From Zarea fungicola (Eukaryota; Ascomycota; Sordariomycetes; Hypocreales; Cordycipitaceae), in the NCBI GenBank assembly GCA_900169235.1, contig FWCC01000190.1, positions 1 through 64,000 on the forward strand: a stretch of DNA of 64,000 bases, in the 5' to 3' direction. A program made the translations under genes and the position numbers. Position 1 is the first letter of the stretch. Each line of letters opens with the position of its first letter. Below are positions 1-11,666 of the stretch, piece by piece. The notes beneath the pieces are model-generated. The model made no database searches. It saw nothing but the letters and a program-made list of their open reading frames with translations, and was not told where the DNA came from.

Positions 1-1640
1 ACTTTCGCCTCATACCCAGTAACTGTATTTACTGGGGCCGAATACCGTTAGCAACCCGCGTGTTTCAGTAACACCATTTTCTAAAGGTGGAAATTCCGTA
101 CTGGTTACGGAGTATTCTTATGCAAGCCTGGTCAGCCAGGGACTGATAAGCAGACCCTCACCCCCCTATCGTCCCGTGCAAGCTAGGCTAGAATGCCCCA
201 AACAAACGTGGCACCTGCATGTTGCTACAGTTTGGAGTAGTTAACAAACTGTGCATCAAATGTAACCCTCCGCAACCAGCCAGTGACCCCTTGTTGACCA
301 AGGTGAGCCTCGCCATCCTCTCTTCCCGCTGCCTGCCCCCGCCCCCTGTCCCGCGGCCTCGCCAGCCTTATTGCCCATAATGCACACGTGTGCAAAACCC
401 AATAACTCTCTCGCAGCCAGGTTATACGCCACCCGTTGGTGCATTAACTAAGATGACCAGGTTGTCAAGTTGCAGAGCTCTAGAAGACTTTCCAGCCTCA
501 GTCGATAGCAGCTGAAGGCCCCCTACAGAGACGGCGCCTACCCAGCACAACAACAGTATTAACTAGAGAAAATTTCCAACGTTTTATCAACGTTTTGTAA
601 TTTAATAAAGATTAAATGATTCCATTCTTCCCCTTCAAGGGAGATTGTCGCGCATGGGGCCGCCCTCAGTGGCAGCCCAGCTGAGCCATACCACTGTTAA
701 CCGTGAAGCTCATGCTACTTTGTAATCATTTTGCGGAGCAAGCCTTCAAATTGCGACATGACTTAATGCGGCAGTTTTTTTTCTTCTATTTTTCCTTCTC
801 CCTTGCCTTTCTTTCTTCTTGACAGGCATCACTAGTCATGACAAGTACGGTACATAAGCGAGGGTTTGGGCGGCTTGTCAGGTTGCGCCTGCGATTGCCA
901 GGTGCAGTATAGCCTGCATTGATCGAATAATAAAAACATAGACAACCTTGCTGGCGCATGTTTCCACACGACCTGAAGGGATCTTTACCCGAAGCCCTGT
1001 CAAGTCAGACGAGGCGCAAACAGGGGTAGAACACGGCAAAAATGTGGCGAAAGCGCCGTTATTTCTTCAGGCCACGTATAGACTTCAGTGGTTTCACCAG
1101 GAAATCTTTTGACAAGTCCCCCTTCAAGAGGCGTGCCATATGGCTATTCATTTTAGCGTTCTTCGTAGCTTGCAACTCAGTTCAGACTTTTAGGTCTGAT
1201 TGTCGGCTTGGTGGGGAGGCATAAGCAGCGACAGCCGAGCCAGCGCCGTCGGTTCCTCTAGCCTCCTCCACAACAGTCCCAGTTAGTTTAGTTGCTAACC
1301 ATGCATTGCCTGAATAAGCCGTAGCGGACACACAAAATCCTTGTCGCTTCTCGTCTAAAGCTCCCGTCAACTGGTGGTGGCTGGACCACTCTTCATGTTC
1401 GACTGGTAGGACCGACCAACTTGTATGACATACCCAATGACACCAAGGTTTCGCTGTAACTTGGCTCTGTGTTCTATATTAGCGAGAAGCACGACAGCTG
1501 GGAAGCGAGTCTACTGAGGCATTCTGTTTCCCGAGCTGCGTGAAGATGGGATCTGAAGATGGGTTGCTTCCGCCCCCCGGAAGCAACTCCATTGCTAGCG
1601 TTACGCCAGCGGGCTTTCGGGGCATTTTTGTCTTCTCTGT

Positions 1641-1665
1641 TTTTATTTTATTTTATTTTATTTTA
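1641..1665. repeat. TTTTA pentanucleotide microsatellite
   Basis: Five consecutive TTTTA-type units are followed by further T-rich DNA. It is a simple sequence repeat in intergenic DNA with no coding context. Confidence 0.85.
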
Positions 1666-3450
1666 GTTTTTTATAATTTATCATGAGCATGCCGTGGGGT
1701 TTGCACCGGGGGGAGGGGACGGAGGGGGCCAAAAAGTTCAAGGAAGGCTTGCAAAGATTGCAAATGTAGCTAATTATAAACCGCCGTGGGTACAGCCACC
1801 AGCCCGCTTATGAACGAGGGCACTACTTCGGATGGAGCAGTGAGTAATAGTTAGCGAACTGCAGCGCCAGCATTCGTCGAGAAGGTGGCTAGTGTGATAC
1901 ATTGTGATGAGAAACTTGGCTTGCCTTGCTGAAACCTGCACTCAACAAGTATGCCAAGCAGAGCTCCTCCCAAGTCATTAGCGCTGTGGAAGAAGCAGGT
2001 GGGCATCAAAGGTAGGTTTACTCCGAACCTTGGATTTGCGTGTAACGGTTTTTGTCTGACTCTGGCCAATTACCACACCCAGGCAAAGAAACCCACAGAG
2101 CGCTCAAGCCATTTCTATTGTATGTAGATCCTTTTAGAATGGCTTGTTCCGCATATTGTCCCGTGCTTGCCGGACATTTGAGCTTTTGCCATAGCATGAA
2201 CGGCAGGGGGTGCGTGTATTGGGGGCCTTCACCCCAGTAATGATGGAAAAAATTCAATCCCAAGCTTCTCCGTAGTCATTTTCACATTGTTCTATCCCCG
2301 AATCGCCAGAGAATAGTCTGTCATATGACTACGTTGGACAGGTGCAGAGTGAGTAGGCCTTGCCGCCAAGCCTCGGCAACCACAAGGGCGTGACATCCAG
2401 CCTCAATACTCGTTGATAACTGCTCAAAGACAGAAGATTGGCATCCTGCCAAGCGTCTGCTTTGAGTGAGTTGACAAGACAAAAGCAGTCATTGCCATTC
2501 TTAACCTGGCTCCATGTCGGTAATTAGCGGGCCAAGCCGCCAGAGGAACGTTTCTTGGTGGAGATGCATCCGTCGCTTTTTTCTTCGAGTAAGCCTCGTC
2601 TTACAACATGATTTCCACACAGCAACGGGTGAATATTTTACAACACCGATAATCAAACGGCGAGTGTCCAAAGTGTGCGGTACAGTTTTGTGGCGTATTT
2701 ATGTGCCCAGTGTATGTATGAAAGTGCGCCTAACTTTGATTAGTTTACGAATGATCTGATTCATTGCATGATTAGTTACTTGCTAGAGAAGGCCGTGATG
2801 AACTACTACTGGTATGTGTTCATTTATGTATTACTAAGTAGGGTTCTGAGCCAAATTGACAAGGAGCCATGACTAGTTGGAGACGCTAGAGCTGATGGTT
2901 CCACTGGGCGTCGCCGAGACAGTTTCCTGGAGGCATTAGCCAGTTTATTTTGCTTCCATTGCGATTTCTAGCGTCTGGTTGTTATCCTTTCGGAGCTGTT
3001 ATCCTGTCAACATGCGGCGGCAATATGACAAGGTAACATACATCTTCTTGGCAAATTGAAGACGGTAAGGCTACTTTGGACTTGCTTGTAATCAAGTTTA
3101 TCTTGATGTATTAGATTGAGCTCGCAAACTTAGCTACTTAAAAAATCTGGGTCTGAACGAGCTTTTCATTGTCCATATGTGTTTCATTGCACTTGGATCG
3201 ACTGTACCAAGGCGGCCTGAAATTGCAGAGCCCCATGTTTAGTAGATCGGCTCGTGGGGATACCGAGAGGCTACATGTAAGCCGTAGTAGTAAATTAGGA
3301 TACTCGTAACGCTTCGAGACCGCCAGTCTGGTGCAGAGTACCTACCCGTAGCTTTCAGGAGATGCCACAGCCCCATGACGCTATAGGGACCGCTTGACCA
3401 AACGGTAGTTGATAGTATACAGGAGGTAGTTAGTGATGCTTTCATTTTAC

Positions 3451-3468
3451 GCCGCCGCCGCCGCCGCC
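3451..3468. repeat. GCC trinucleotide repeat (six units)
   Basis: Six perfect GCC units lie in otherwise unremarkable intergenic DNA. The opposite-strand frame would encode an arginine run, but that open frame has no other support. Confidence 0.85.
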
Positions 3469-4529
3469 AATGATGAATTTCATTTACAATACGGATGTAG
3501 ATCGTGACGTTGCCGGGCCGGCATTGTCCTTTGGAATAGCAAAACGCCATACAGCCACCACAGCGCCTCTAAGGAGAATGACGATGGGTCAAGTCTAGTT
3601 GTCGGCCACCAGACGTTCAAAAGCCCTACCTGAGACTTGCAAGGGTGGGTGGTAGCTAGCTGCCATAGCCAAGGCTGGCCACACGCCTTGGCTGGCCTTG
3701 GTGAACCAAAATCCAGCTTATCTCGTTAGCGCCTCCTGCCTTGGGTGGCGTTTCCCTGTTACGTACTCTGTCCAAGCCCCCAAGCAGAGCACATGCTCGT
3801 CTTGTCCTGGTTCGATTGCGAAGCCACCAGGCCCCATCTTCCCCGAGGCATGAATGCAGGGCGCGCGCTAGCTACTGGGGAACTGCCAATCTCGGAAGTT
3901 ATCAATCGAGGATGGGTGCAAATGGATATGCTGCTGGGTTCCACGGTAGGGCAGTAGCTGCATTGCCATGTCGTGTTGAGGCGAGCGCTCTCCTTCACTG
4001 TACAACCCAAAAGTATGACTAAACATAATTAATATACTGCCTAACGGTAAAACTTCGATGGCCCCCTCCCCGTCCACTCCACCAAGCTGTGCTTTTGGCG
4101 CTTGGCCCCGTTCGCTTTCCTTGCTGTGCGCTGCGTCGCGTGGACTGTCGGCCGGGGTTACCTTTACGTCGCCAGCATCTCCTCACCTAGCACGCCTCCA
4201 TGCGTGATTGAGCCTTATTGTGTGATGGTCGGTGATGGTCCAATCAAGGGCGAACAGGCTGCGAATCGGATGCTTCACAAACCATCCCACTTTCTGTCAT
4301 GGGGGCGTGGTGGGCACGACTCATGAGCGGCAATGCTTGGCGTTTTGGGACTGCTTTGCCTCGAGCACCTGTCAAGACAATGTACATGTTGATTTGTGAA
4401 TGATTGCCTAATCACCGGCATTCTCCTAGAGAGACCCTCTCAGTTTCCTAGACCGTTTATGGCCTGGAAAACACGCCGTTGCCCAAGTATTGCGCCTGCA
4501 AATAGTCCTAGAATGCGTTCCTCTCCTTA

Positions 4530-4554
4530 ATAACAACAATAACAACAATAACAA
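4530..4554. repeat. AAC/AAT trinucleotide repeat
   Basis: An imperfect run of AAC and AAT triplets. On the minus strand it reads as a leucine run inside a short frame without other coding evidence. Confidence 0.75.
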
Positions 4555-5157
4555 GAACGACGCAGACAATAAAACCTCCGTACCACCGCCGAAGGCTTCC
4601 CCACCTTCAGGGTCACTGGTATTATTGCGCGTCGAGGATTTTTGCACTGTCTTCAAATAGACTCAGACATCAAATGCCAGCCAGCAGATACTGATAACAA
4701 GGGCGAGTCGACGGGTATATAGTGCCTACGGGGGCCACTAACCCTTGTATGTTTTAGGTTACCCGGTCCCCTTTCATTAGCTGGTCTGCAGCAATGCCCC
4801 ATTGTCATTAATGACCATGTGGCTACCAGACTAACGTTAGTCGCCCGCGGTCAATAAGTAGCTGCCAAGTTGGGCAGTCGTGTGCATCAGGATGGCCCCA
4901 GCCAATGCGCCAGGGCCAGTTCCCAGGTTCCCAGGCTCCCAGAACGAGAGTCTGGGCTTGTGATTCATGACCAAGACGCAAAAGAGCCGCCGCCACCATT
5001 GAACGAACCCACATGGCATGGGTGTCTGAAGGTTGTCCCCTGTAAAGCTCCAAGTCCTCTTGGGGAAAGCCCCGTAGTCGGCACAGGCACTCGCTACTAT
5101 CATAGACTGGGGAGCGCAACTGTGAATCAGTGCAGCTGCAGCAAGAACTGGCGCTGC

Positions 5158-5184
5158 TTTTTCTTTTCTTTTCTTTTCTTTTTT
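5158..5184. repeat. CTTTT pentanucleotide repeat
   Basis: A pyrimidine-only run of CTTTT units upstream of the candidate promoter of the 6816 gene. Such tracts are common in fungal promoters and leaders, and no specific function can be assigned. Confidence 0.8.
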
Positions 5185-5350
5185 AAATATGGAGAGGAGC
5201 ACAGACGTTGTAAAGCGTTTAGAACTGGCCGTTTTGCTTTGCTTTCCTCTTCTATTGAGGGCCTCCTGCATGACAGCGACGTTCGAAGCCCTTTAAACTC
5301 ACCACGTTTTCTCGACCACAGTCCTGTTTTCCTATTTCTACCATAGGCCG

Positions 5351-6815
5351 TCAGTGACCCCATGGAGTTTGCTTCCTGCCACTCAGCTGCATGAAGAACC
5401 AGGGCCAAGAGCTCACCCGAGATCGACGCTGCACTATATACGCACCATAGCTCCCACTCCAGGTACACTTTCTTCACTATTCCCCGACATACCTGCCAGC
5501 TTCAATTTCTTCGTCCGCCTTTGCCTCAGACACTATGCACCAATATCCGATATTTTAATCGAAATCCTAAGAATCTCTGCTTCATTACATATTGGCTCCG
5601 CTGTTTTCTATTTGCATAGCTGCCAAGTTTCATCTGAAATTGCATTGTCTTCCATCTGGTCATTCGCAGTCTTGAAAACAGCTTCTCTCGGTCGTTCTTG
5701 CTGTTCTCCAAAGTACTATTGTGTTTCAGTATTTGAAGCAGATCTCCGTATAAGGGAGGATTGTTGAAATACTTTGGATTCGCAGGTGTGCCATCGACAG
5801 TGTCTCACAACTGCGAGACATCACCCTCAGGCTGCTCCATTGTCCGTTCAGCTGCCAATGCAGTCTTGTTCGTCTTCACGTCGCCGAACCAAAAAGCTTC
5901 ACCCGGAATAGCACAAATAAAAATTCTCACTAAAATCACTCCAGGAAGTAGGGAAAAGGCAAAACGAAAACGCCACTTGTTCTGCCTACAACCTGCTACA
6001 GGCCTCCGCGGCTCTACGCGGACAATACTTGACACGAGAGACATTGGCCCGATTAACTGGCACGCTTTTGTTCCAGAGTCTCAGCTTCGGCCCTTTGTTT
6101 GCGCAGAGATATTGAAACACGCTCTACGGATCCTCGGGCGCAGATATTTTGTCTAGCAACTTGGAAAAGGACCGACGGAAATAACCATCAGTAATGCTAC
6201 ACGCTGACTAGAAAACATGGAATGATATCGATTTCAGACATCTCCAAATATCACACAGAATCGCAGGGCTTCCGTTTTTGATAATACATCCCTGGCATAT
6301 CCAGCCCTTCCCACCACAGTTCAGCCTATACATATCGGAAATTTCGCCAACGCAGCCTGGAATCGCAAGACACCATCTTTCCACCTTTCGAACGAAATAA
6401 TTGAAACCGTTTCCCATCTGCAGCCTGCCAAAGTAACCGTTTCAACTCTCGCCTTATTTCGCCACAAAGTATCTATAGCTCTGCAGCTTACCGAAGTGAT
6501 TTGGACAACCGAAGAGGACGCAGCACAAAGTCCCACGAAGATATTGAAACCTTCTCAAGTCCCACCATCTTAAGGCCCCGTTTCAATTCTATTCTCCTTG
6601 GGTATATTCATTATTTGCATCAAGCAACATAATTTCCCGCAAGAAGATACATTGGAATTACTGTCATTACCGGAACTGCTCCAACTCTCTGCGCTGCTGT
6701 CTGCAATACAGCAACGTCAATCTATATAGCTCAACACCAGTCCACAGCTCTCGACAAGTGTCGGCACTTTGAAGACGGCCTCCGTAACGACGTCTACCAC
6801 CAACGTCGTTACTTG
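5351..6815 (+). promoter_or_regulatory. Probable promoter and long 5' leader of the Zn2Cys6 gene
   Basis: A TATA-like ACTATATA at about 5432 is followed by roughly 1.4 kb of pyrimidine-rich plus-strand DNA rich in short TTC/CTT/CTC runs, typical of fungal 5' leaders. Several short upstream ATG frames lie inside it, the longest about 130 codons without a recognisable domain. If the transcript really starts near 5460, the leader is unusually long and carries multiple upstream frames, which would suit a regulated transcription factor mRNA. A 5' UTR intron or an unseen small upstream exon is possible. This is inference from composition only. Confidence 0.35.
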
Positions 6816-8684
6816 ATGAACTGTGTGGCCAAAAACACATATAGCAAAGTCCCATTGATAGCTCCATCGATGCTATCTGTCCACAGATCCGTGGAGAGTG
6901 CGCCTTTTCCCCCTGGCAATCGCCACGGCGCATCAAGTACATCTTTTCATGAAGAACGATTTTCTTGGGATTTGCTCAAACAAGGAACAAAACTTGTCAC
7001 AGGTGCAGGCTATCCATCTCCGCCCATGTCCGGCTCCCCACCGTTTGAGTCGGCACGAACTGCCCCGGGCCGGAGCTCCTCTCGTAATAGTCCCTTCCAT
7101 GGCCAGCTCTCAGATGCCTCACATGCGCGATGGCCAGTTGAGCAGCAAGCGGCGATTCCAGCCAGCCGACACGGAGGCTTAATTCCACTGTCAAACACAT
7201 ACCCACAAGAAACACCTCGCGCTCCTCATTTTCGCCGCCAATCTGACCATCGACTACCGCCGATGCTGACTTACAACACGCCAGAGTCTATCAGCAGCGT
7301 GCACGGAACTCCGAGGCAACCATATGTATCTCCTGCTCCCTCAATAACCCTTCAGCACTCGGAACAGCAGATTCGAAACACTATTCCCGAATCCAACCCG
7401 CAAGTCACATCTCCGAGGTCCCAGCGGAAGACGAAAGGCCATGTTGCTTCTGCATGTGTACCTTGCAAGAGAGCACATCTTCGCTGCGATGCACAGCGAC
7501 CATGCTCCAGATGCATTACCCATGGGAAAGAAGACGCCTGTGTTGACGTACAACACAAGAAGAGAGGCCGCCCTCGCCTCAGGGATGATCGCGACTCTAG
7601 AATAGAGGCGGCACGTTTTGTACCTATACAAGACGGTGTTTCCAGAAGGCAGTCAACTATACGACCTGCGTCTATGGGACGGCCGTTGTTTTATGATAGC
7701 CCTGGGAGTACTGGACCATCGGCACCTCCATCGGAATTCACATCGCCGGAGATTCCTGGCCCAGGATATCGGCCTCGACTTGTCTCCGCCGAAACGCATC
7801 TTGGAAATGATCGACAGCCTCAGCGTCCCCTAGAGGAACCAGTTTTATATATGAGGACAAACATGGAAGTCGTCAAAGCAGCTTCGGCCTTTTCCAAAGC
7901 CATTGGCGAATCTGTTCCCATTGGCCGCAGGCTCGTGGACATGGTAACACCCGAGGCTGTAGAGGCAATTTTAGAAGTATGCCATATACTAAACTCGGAA
8001 CAAATGAGAAAAGAACCGACATATCTGCCACCTATCTTTGGTAGCGGGGATGACGCCATACGTTCTCTCAATTTCTCTCCAGCCAGCATCAGACGTGTCG
8101 ACTTTAAGCATCGGGCCTACGTTACTTTTAGGTCTACTGACGGCCAGCTTCGATCATACCCTATGCATTTCGGTTTGCTGAAAGAAGGCGCTTTTTACTT
8201 TATAGCGGCCATCCTCAGTATACAGTCACGGCCTATGTATCAGTCCCCGCTGCCGCGAACGCGCCATGCCTCTGTTGTAAAGGGTGACCAGGGAGATGGC
8301 TTTGGATTACCTCGTGCTTCGTTGGTGCATAGTAATACAACAGCGGTCGATGGGGCTTATCGTCGCTTTAGTGGCGGTAATACTGCAATGCGACGCGAGA
8401 TTGGCATGCCGGCCCAGCCGACTCCTCAGAGGACGTCTCCTGGCAGCGCGTACCAGTCCATCTACTCCCCTTCACCACATGGAAGTGAAAACGCCAGGCC
8501 ACTATCATCTCATCAAATTCCTCGAAGTGAACTGGGTGGGCCGTTGCTTGCCCGCCCAAGCGAATCGCAATACACGCTACCTCCAATCCGATCATTAGGT
8601 GAGCGTGCGCGCGAATCGCCGGGGAGAGATGACAAGCAACGGCGAGTTACAATTGGAGGCTTAATAAATCGGCCGGGGAATTAA
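6816..8684 (+). CDS. Zn2Cys6 transcription factor with PAS-like C-terminal region
   Basis: Predicted 622-residue nuclear regulator read as one exon. A fungal binuclear zinc cluster lies near residues 214-240 with spacing C-x2-C-x6-C-x5-C-x2-C-x8-C, followed at once by a basic KKRGRPRLRDD linker that includes an AT-hook-like GRPR core. The N-terminal 200 residues are rich in Ser and Pro and probably disordered. Residues about 345-470 look like a PAS-type sensor or dimerisation fold (FSKAIGESVPIGRR start, PMHFGLLKEGAFYFIA core), as in several fungal C6 regulators with a zinc cluster plus PAS. The classic fungal-specific middle homology region is not evident. The start is the first true ATG of the frame; a Met at residue 19 or a missed 5' exon are alternatives. 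Targets cannot be told from sequence. MLH1 follows on the same strand after 465 bp and is probably transcribed independently. Confidence 0.8.
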   Translation: MNCVAKNTYSKVPLIAPSMLSVHRSVESAPFPPGNRHGASSTSFHEERFSWDLLKQGTKLVTGAGYPSPPMSGSPPFESARTAPGRSSSRNSPFHGQLSDASHARWPVEQQAAIPASRHGGLIPLSNTYPQETPRAPHFRRQSDHRLPPMLTYNTPESISSVHGTPRQPYVSPAPSITLQHSEQQIRNTIPESNPQVTSPRSQRKTKGHVASACVPCKRAHLRCDAQRPCSRCITHGKEDACVDVQHKKRGRPRLRDDRDSRIEAARFVPIQDGVSRRQSTIRPASMGRPLFYDSPGSTGPSAPPSEFTSPEIPGPGYRPRLVSAETHLGNDRQPQRPLEEPVLYMRTNMEVVKAASAFSKAIGESVPIGRRLVDMVTPEAVEAILEVCHILNSEQMRKEPTYLPPIFGSGDDAIRSLNFSPASIRRVDFKHRAYVTFRSTDGQLRSYPMHFGLLKEGAFYFIAAILSIQSRPMYQSPLPRTRHASVVKGDQGDGFGLPRASLVHSNTTAVDGAYRRFSGGNTAMRREIGMPAQPTPQRTSPGSAYQSIYSPSPHGSENARPLSSHQIPRSELGGPLLARPSESQYTLPPIRSLGERARESPGRDDKQRRVTIGGLINRPGN

Positions 8685-9149
8685 TGTTGAACTATGGAGT
8701 TCAGGACGACATTGTCTTTAAGGCAATATTTAATTATGAGCGCAGCGAGTCTGCGCTTCAAAAGTGTGTTACTGGTATTTGGCGTATGGGACTTGTAGTA
8801 TAGAGCTTGGAGCGAGGCCTTCCTTGATTTTGTAACGTTATATCCACGTAATAGTTATTATTTTGAACTCTAATACTCCAATCAGACAAAGGCTCACTAC
8901 ATTTTCGGGACTTCAGAACGTTGCGATGATAAATTTTGGTAATTATCTGATATACTTTAAATTATCGTTCTGTTTCCGTCACGTGAAGCCGTGAGGTTCT
9001 CATGGCTGCGGGTCGAGGTTTTGACCTTCCTCCAAGCACAAACTCGCGACAAACGCAGCAAACCCACGTTGCTGGAAACAGTCGCTCTAAATGCTACTCT
9101 TGAATCCAGGTCAATAATCTGGGCCCCATGGGTTTGTTCTGCTGAAAGA
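8685..9149 (+). promoter_or_regulatory. Intergenic region: 3' end of C6 gene and MLH1 promoter
   Basis: 465 bp between two co-directional genes. The first part is AT-rich and should carry the 3' UTR of the regulator. A CACGTG E-box-like hexamer occurs near 8981. Just before the MLH1 start there is a five-codon upstream frame at 9128-9145 whose stop ends four bases before the MLH1 ATG. No terminator motif can be defined reliably. Confidence 0.5.
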
Positions 9150-11407
9150 ATGGCCGATGCGATGAATGTTGATGCAGTTACTGGCACCAAACGCAAGGCC
9201 CACACGGACGAGAGCGAGCCATCACCGCCACGCCGAATTAAGGCACGTAAATCCGGAAAAGTTGCTCACCCGCCATTAATAATATATTCTAATGATCCAA
9301 CCAGGCCCTGCATCTCGATGTGGTGAACAAAATCGCCGCAGGTGAAATCATAGTTGCACCGGTGCACGCGCTTAAAGAGCTACTGGAGAATGCCATAGAT
9401 GCCGGCAGCACTGCGTTGGAAGTTCTCGTGAAAGACGGCGGGTTAAAACTACTCCAAATCACGGATAATGGCTCGGGTATTCAGAAAGACGACCTTCCCA
9501 TTCTTTGTGAGCGCCATACAACGTCGAAAATCGTCGCGTTTGAGGATCTTATGGCCATCTCTACGTATGGATTCCGTGGCGAAGCTCTCGCTAGTATCAG
9601 CCACATTGCGCATTTGACGGTGACGACAAAAACGAAGAACTCGGCTTTAGCTTGGCGTGCGCATTACCTCGATGGCAGACTCGTGCCTAGCAAACCTGGC
9701 CGGCCGGCTGAACCCAAGGGTGTCGCGGGACGTCCCGGGACTCAGATCACGGTCGAGGATCTCTTCTTTAGTATACCTACAAGGAGAAAAGCCTTCCGAT
9801 CTTACGCAGATGAATTCAATAAAATAATTGACATGGTTGGCCGCTACGCTGTTCACTCCAGCGGCGTTGGCTTCACCTGCAAGAAAGCTGGCGAGTCGTC
9901 CACGAGTCTATCAGTTCCAGCTGCTGCGACACCAGTTGATAGGATACGTCAAATATATGGCGGCAGCGTTGCTAATGAACTAGTCGAAGTTCTGGCGTCG
10001 GATGAGCGCTGGGGATTCAAAGCTAGTGCTCTCGTCACGAATGCCAATTACCACATCAAAAGGACTACGCTGGTATTGTTCATCAACCATCGCTCGGTTG
10101 AATCAACAAATATGAAAAAGGCCATTGAGCAAGTGTACTCGGCGTTTCTACCCAAGGGCGGCCGTCCCTTTGTATATTTAAGCGTCAACATTGACCCGGC
10201 ACGAGTCGATGTTAATGTGCACCCGACCAAGAGAGAGGTCCACTTTCTGAACGAGGACGAGATCATTCAAGACATTTGCAGTGAGATTTCTCAAGCATTG
10301 ACAGATGTCGATACGAGCCGTACGTTCAAGACACAGACGCTGATTCCAGGCGCGAAGCCCGTTGACAGCCCCGCCAAGGACAATGATGGCGCAGCCGTAG
10401 ACACAGTTCTTGTCGGCAGCAAACGCGTGCGGCGTAATTCGAATGACTTGGTCCGTACCGATACCGCTGAGCGAAAAATCACCAGCATGTTCACCCACAT
10501 GGAGCCAGGTGGAGCTAGCAGAAGCGCTTCACGAGTAGACGAGCCGATGGCTATGCCGGAGTCTGTTGAATACAATACTATTGAACGAGAGTATGTAGCC
10601 TGCTCGTTAAGTAGCATCAAAAAGTTGCGAGCAGAGGTCAGAGACAGCATCCACAAAGAACTCACAGAAGTCTTCACAACGCACACTTTTGTTGGTATTG
10701 TCGATGAACAGCGGCGTCTGGCAGCGATTCAAGGAGGTGTTAGGCTATTCTTGGTTGATTACGGACACGCTTGCTTCGAATACTTCTACCAGCTGGGACT
10801 TACGGATTTCGGCAACATGGGCGCCATCCGCTTCAGTCCCCCGTTGGACCTTAAAGAGCTCCTGAGGCTGGCTGCTGAAGACGAAAAAGCCATGCTGGGC
10901 GCTAGCGATGCGGACTTCGACACGACCGCCATCGTCGACCGCATAGTGGGCCAGCTCATTGATAAGCGGCAGATGCTGCAAGAATACTTTTCCTTTGAAA
11001 TCTCACCGGCGGCGGAACTCATCTCGATACCGCTTCTCGTCAAGGGCTACACGCCGCCAATTGGCAAGCTGCCGCGTTTCCTTCTGCGCCTCGGCCCACA
11101 CGTCGACTGGGAGAGCGAAAGCAAGTGCTTTGAGACGTTTTTGTACGAACTGGCCAAGTTTTACGTGCCCGAGCAGCTCCCTGCCTCACCGGTGCCTGGG
11201 GCGACGACGGTAGCGGGGGCGGGAGAGGAAACGGAGAAGTTGCATCCCGAGATTCGTAAGAGAAGACAGCATGTACGGTGGGCGGTGGAGAACATCTTCT
11301 TTCCCGCGTTTAAATCGAGGTTGGTGGCGACACGCTCGCTGATGGAAGGAGGTGTTTTGGAAGTGGCGAGTTTGAAGGGTCTGTATCGGGTATTTGAGCG
11401 TTGCTGA
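9150..11407 (+). CDS. MLH1: DNA mismatch repair protein MLH1 (MutL homologue)
   Basis: Predicted 731-residue MutL family ATPase that pairs with Pms1 (and Mlh2/Mlh3) to couple mismatch recognition to strand excision in the nucleus and to act in meiosis. Exons are 9150-9242 and 9305-11407. The GHKL ATPase motifs are all visible: the VNKIAAGE start, ELLENAIDAGS (motif I with the Mg-binding Asn), ITDNGSGI (DxGxG), the YGFRGEAL motif and the PTRRKAF region. The C-terminal dimerisation domain ends in FERC, the conserved Mlh1 terminus that contributes to the MutL alpha endonuclease site. The first intron (9243-9304) appears to use a GC donor (AAG|GCACGT) with branch CTAAT and CAG acceptor. This choice gives RIK-ALHLDVVNK, the spacing expected for fungal Mlh1. 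A GT donor 18 bases downstream would keep the frame but add six residues. It converges on the SYO1 gene. Confidence 0.96.
9243..9304 (+). other. Probable GC-AG intron in MLH1
   Basis: A 62-nt intron with donor AAG|GCACGT, branch CTAAT at 9289-9293 and acceptor CCAG. No GT donor in the neighbourhood preserves both frame and the expected junction as well; the only frame-keeping GT alternative (at 9261) leaves an intron of 44 nt and inserts six residues before the conserved ATPase start. Confidence 0.7.
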
Positions 11408-11666
11408 TGGAGTTGCTGTTGCTAATTTGTACCTGTCATGGGCTGATTAAATGTGGGCAGGGAGTATATTGAGCGAAAGTGTCGGGTTCGGCCATTATTA
11501 GTCTTTTACACCGATCTAAATGAAACGTGCCTGGGAGCCCATACATGGTGTTGTCAAACTGCCATATTTAAACCAAGCTCGCCGATAATATAAAACGATC
11601 TATACACTTCATTGTCCATTTTAATACTTCAACTACATGTAATCGTTAGATGTCCTTTTGCCCCTT

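Larger units (their letters stand above)
1..5350. other. Gene-poor region, no supported gene
   Basis: About 5.3 kb in which both strands contain only short open frames (up to about 158 codons), none with a recognisable domain, codon-level conservation cue or convincing splice chain. The stretch holds several low-complexity tracts, among them a TTTTA run near 1641, a GCC run near 3451, an AAC/AAT run near 4530 and a CTTTT run near 5158. No transposase, reverse transcriptase, tRNA or rRNA signature was recognised. It may be simple intergenic DNA or hold noncoding transcripts that cannot be called from sequence. Confidence 0.6.

Noticed and set aside
4870..5346. 158-codon plus-strand frame and 144-codon minus-strand frame over the CTTTT repeat
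   Set aside because: Both are driven by the low-complexity tract and carry no recognisable motif.
9261..9304. Alternative GT-AG intron for MLH1
   Set aside because: Would be only 44 nt and inserts six residues before the conserved ATPase start; kept only as a fallback.
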